Source of the DNA: Flavobacterium sp. N1994
GTDB lineage: Bacteria; Bacteroidota; Bacteroidia; Flavobacteriales; Flavobacteriaceae
DNA: 64,000 bases
NCBI RefSeq assembly: GCF_025947145.1
Contig: NZ_CP109999.1
Coordinates: forward strand, 930,001 to 994,000
Direction: 5' to 3'
The notes under the pieces were generated by a model. The model searched no databases. It saw nothing but the letters and a program-made list of their open reading frames with translations, and was not told the DNA's origin. How positions within the stretch are numbered: the first letter of the stretch is position 1; each line of letters begins with the position of its first letter. The position numbers and the translations under genes were made by a program. This document shows, piece after piece, positions 61,628-64,000 of this stretch.

Positions 61628-62782
61628 ATGCTTAGCAACATTATATTATTTGTTACAGCCGTACTCGGATTTTTGTGCACAGCATTAATCTTTGGGAAAA
61701 ATAAATATCAGGAACATTCTCTAATAAATAAATACCTGACTATTATTACTGCAAGTAATGCGATACGATTTTTTTTTCATGGGATAGCAGAATCGTACCC
61801 AGAAATGTCCATAAGTAAATTTGTAACTGTACTCGATATAGGCGTTATCATGTTGATGCCCTGCTTTTACCTTTATTTTACAAATATTATATACGAAAGC
61901 AAGTTCGAGCTAGGAAATTTGTTGCATTTTGTAGTGCCTTTTTTGTTGGGCAGTTTATTTTTCACCTTTCTTCATAGTAATCCTGAAAAAGCAGATTTGA
62001 TAAAAAAACTGTTTTTCTTATTTGTCTTTTTGTTTTATATCAACTATGCTGTTTTTGGATTCGTGATACTCTATAAACATGTATGGCGGCGTAAAACCTA
62101 TATCAAGGCTATCCAAAAACAAAACGAATTGATAAAAAAATGGAGTTTATTTCTGTATTTTTCTTTTGTTTTTATTTTTTTAATACGGATATCAATAAGT
62201 ATTATCAGCTATAGAAATGGTACGTCTAGGGACCACTACCTTTGGATAACAGGACTAATTTGGATGGGTATATTTATAAAAATAATTCTTACCCCCGAAA
62301 TCCTTTACGGATATAACTTATTAAACAAAACCATTGATACCGCTAAAGAAAGATTAGTACTAAGCACTGTATGGAATTTAGAAGGAACGGTATTTCCTAT
62401 TGCAAGTGAGAAGGATAAAAAACTAGAGAAAAAGATGAAACCAGTGCTTCTGGAATATGTTCATAAACTGGAAGAGTATTCTTTTCATACGCATGCATTT
62501 CGAAGTCCCAATTTGACTTTGGAGGATATTGCTATTGCGATAAAAATTCCTGTTAGCAATATCCATTTTATTTTTAAATTTCATTGCAACGAGAGTTTCA
62601 CCGATTATAAAAAGATTGTACGCATTCACGATGCCACAAAATTGCTAGAAGAGGGTTACCTCAATGACCATAAAGTAGAAACGCTTTCTACCACAGTAGG
62701 GTTTTCATCATACAATACCTTCAGTATTGCTTTTAAAAATATTACGGGAGTAACGACGCAGGAGTATGTAAAGCGGTTATAA
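61628..62782 (+). CDS. Membrane-anchored AraC-type regulator (module 2)
   Basis: From ATG 61628 (MLSNIILFVTAVLGF) the product has 384 residues, with about seven membrane helices in the first 230 and a C-terminal AraC-type HTH (about 285-380; LEDIAIAIKIPVSNIHFIFKFHC, VGFSSYNTFSIAFKNITGVT). A longer frame from a TTG at 61559 lacks support from the paralogue at 55555. It is divergent from giant gene 2 and probably senses an envelope signal to control it. It is the intact counterpart of the frameshifted 55555 gene. Confidence 0.88.
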   Translation: MLSNIILFVTAVLGFLCTALIFGKNKYQEHSLINKYLTIITASNAIRFFFHGIAESYPEMSISKFVTVLDIGVIMLMPCFYLYFTNIIYESKFELGNLLHFVVPFLLGSLFFTFLHSNPEKADLIKKLFFLFVFLFYINYAVFGFVILYKHVWRRKTYIKAIQKQNELIKKWSLFLYFSFVFIFLIRISISIISYRNGTSRDHYLWITGLIWMGIFIKIILTPEILYGYNLLNKTIDTAKERLVLSTVWNLEGTVFPIASEKDKKLEKKMKPVLLEYVHKLEEYSFHTHAFRSPNLTLEDIAIAIKIPVSNIHFIFKFHCNESFTDYKKIVRIHDATKLLEEGYLNDHKVETLSTTVGFSSYNTFSIAFKNITGVTTQEYVKRL

Positions 62783-63123
62783 TTTGTAGCTAACTTCTTC
62801 CGTCTTATAGTAAACTAGGTCTATTCGAATTTCCATCCTACAACTTTTTTTAACTTCAATTCGATAATTGGAGAGTCGGCGTAAAAGAATTATTAGAAAC
62901 TAAGGTGCCTTATTTGAAAGTAAAGCATTGTGCATTGGAGGATAAATTTATGGACTTATTTATTTTGAGAGTATTATCGGATTTATAGTCAACTTCTCTC
63001 GGGACAAGATCCTGACAACTTTTGAAAATGCAGTTGACAAATTTTAAATAGCGACTTGATTTTTTCACCACGCAGCCTAAACATTTTCTTGACGTGGCTT
63101 GGACATTTTGTCCACCGTATTAA
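62783..63123. other. Gap with a short decayed coding fragment
   Basis: A startless frame at 62854-62988 reads FDNWRVGVKELLETK and ends HCALEDKFMDLFILRVLSDL, possibly the remnant of an ABC-transporter ATPase C-terminus or another gene. Nothing else is recognised before the terminator at 63125. Confidence 0.4.
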
Positions 63124-63124
63124 A

Positions 63125-63164
63125 AATAAAAAGACCCTCGATTGCTCGAAGGTCTTTCTTATTT
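63125..63164 (-). terminator. Terminator copy 3 of the giant gene family
   Basis: Third copy of the AAGACCCTCGA ttgc TCGAAGGTCTT hairpin with the same flanking text up to the giant gene stop. Confidence 0.88.
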
Positions 63165-63179
63165 ATACTAGAGAGTTAT

Positions 63180-64000
63180 TTATCTCTTAATCACTCTAAC
63201 GGTTTCAATACTGTCCTCTTGCGATACAACTACGTTGTAAATACCCGATGGATAACTGTCTCCAATAGTAGTGTTTTCAATATCAGATGTATTTACCTGA
63301 CGTTGCTCTATCAATCTTCCAACCATATCATACACTTTTACGCCTACAACTGATTTACTTGAAGTAGTAACAGCTAACATAAAGTTATTGGCAAATGGGT
63401 TTGGATAGGCCGAAGCTTTAAATGGTAATTTAACTGTTCTTGTTGGAGCAGCTGTGAACAAATCACATGCGGTTGAATAATCTCCAAACACACCATTTAA
63501 TTTAATAGCTACCGATACATTATAGTTCTTACCTAACTGTGCAATTGAGAATTGATTTAATCTAAAGTTAGAATAAGTAATCACGATTTCTTGTGAATTG
63601 GTAATAGACTCTCCACTAATTTCATCTAACTTAACTTTATAGTTAGGGAAACCTGGGTAAGGTGTAATATTCAACTGTTGTGTTAACGAAGTCGCAGTTG
63701 ACAATCCACATTGTGATGGTACTAACGAAGTCACTGGGAAGAATGGTGTTTTAACAATACATTCTGAACCAAAACCTGACCATTGCGTTACACTGTTACT
63801 CAAGATACTATACTCAACCGCAATAGAATATTGGGTGTTGTAAGCAAACGTAACCCCTTGGAATGCTACTAATGATGAGAATCTACTAGCATTTGGCAAT
63901 GTATAGTAATACGTTGGCGTTGGGCCATTGTCACTTGTCAATCGAATACGGAAACGGTATCCTGTAGCATAAGCTGCTGGACTAGCTGTGATACCCGCAT
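63180..64000 (-). CDS. Giant T9SS-sorted surface protein (module 3), 5' end outside window
   Basis: Only the C-terminal ~273 residues are visible; the frame is open to the right edge. Over the last 252 residues it differs from giant protein 2 by a single residue that I can see (GVKVYD for GIKVYD), and it has the same type A sorting domain. This shows very recent duplication or gene conversion. By analogy, the missing 5' part should contain a signal peptide and a variable middle, and a divergent AraC-type regulator gene is expected beyond 64000. Confidence 0.9.
   Translation of the reverse strand, partial: AGITASPAAYATGYRFRIRLTSDNGPTPTYYYTLPNASRFSSLVAFQGVTFAYNTQYSIAVEYSILSNSVTQWSGFGSECIVKTPFFPVTSLVPSQCGLSTATSLTQQLNITPYPGFPNYKVKLDEISGESITNSQEIVITYSNFRLNQFSIAQLGKNYNVSVAIKLNGVFGDYSTACDLFTAAPTRTVKLPFKASAYPNPFANNFMLAVTTSSKSVVGVKVYDMVGRLIEQRQVNTSDIENTTIGDSYPSGIYNVVVSQEDSIETVRVIKR

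Noticed and set aside
62854..62988. Intact small gene upstream of the third giant gene's terminator
   Set aside because: It has no start codon in frame and follows a stop directly, so it is reported only as a possible fragment.

Overview
The window looks like a chromosomal segment of a Flavobacterium-like member of the Flavobacteriaceae (Bacteroidota). The evidence is AT-rich DNA, Bacteroidota-type promoter -7 boxes (TAnnTTTG), very large secreted proteins with Gly/Thr/Ser-rich repeats, and two complete C-terminal type IX secretion system (T9SS) type A sorting domains. Housekeeping genes of flavobacterial type support this (folE, cysS, yidD, lgt, ddl, coaD, pyrE, a propionyl-CoA-type carboxylase operon). 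No rRNA, tRNA, CRISPR array, transposase or phage was seen.

Layout. 1-4634: the 5' part of a giant secreted repeat protein (minus strand) that leaves the window on the left. 4.7-30 kb: mostly core metabolism and envelope genes, including a lipid A modification pair (PAP2 phosphatase and phosphoethanolamine transferase), an LtaS-like sulfatase-fold membrane enzyme and a three-gene biotin-dependent carboxylase operon. Inside this block, 15.8-18.4 kb holds four unrecognised small secreted or membrane genes separated by recurring repeat sequences, and 18.5-19.2 kb holds a helix-turn-helix gene preceded by four 40-bp repeats. 30-32.5 kb: an alpha/beta hydrolase lipoprotein, a membrane protein and two different 21-bp tandem repeat tracts.

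32.4-49.6 kb is a stress and envelope island, all on the plus strand: a cupin, two AraC-type regulators, a hybrid histidine kinase with a receiver-only partner, an OmpA protein with calcium-binding repeats, a GH130-family enzyme with a GT4-family glycosyltransferase, Dps, the MlaEFD lipid transport system, and many small membrane proteins (YtxH, holin-like, lmo0937-like). Seven upstream regions here share one promoter layout: GAAT, then a TGTGTAAC-like box about 25 bp on, then a TAnnTTTG-like -7 box about 29 bp further. This suggests a single activator-controlled regulon.

49.7-64 kb is a repeated module: a giant T9SS-sorted, glycine-rich surface protein on the minus strand, paired with a divergent membrane-anchored AraC-type regulator on the plus strand. 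Two complete modules and the end of a third giant gene are visible. The giant genes have almost identical 3' ends down to the terminator, while their N-terminal and middle parts differ. The regulator of the first module carries an apparent one-base frameshift in a C run. The arrangement looks like a family of variable, individually regulated surface proteins spread by duplication or gene conversion.
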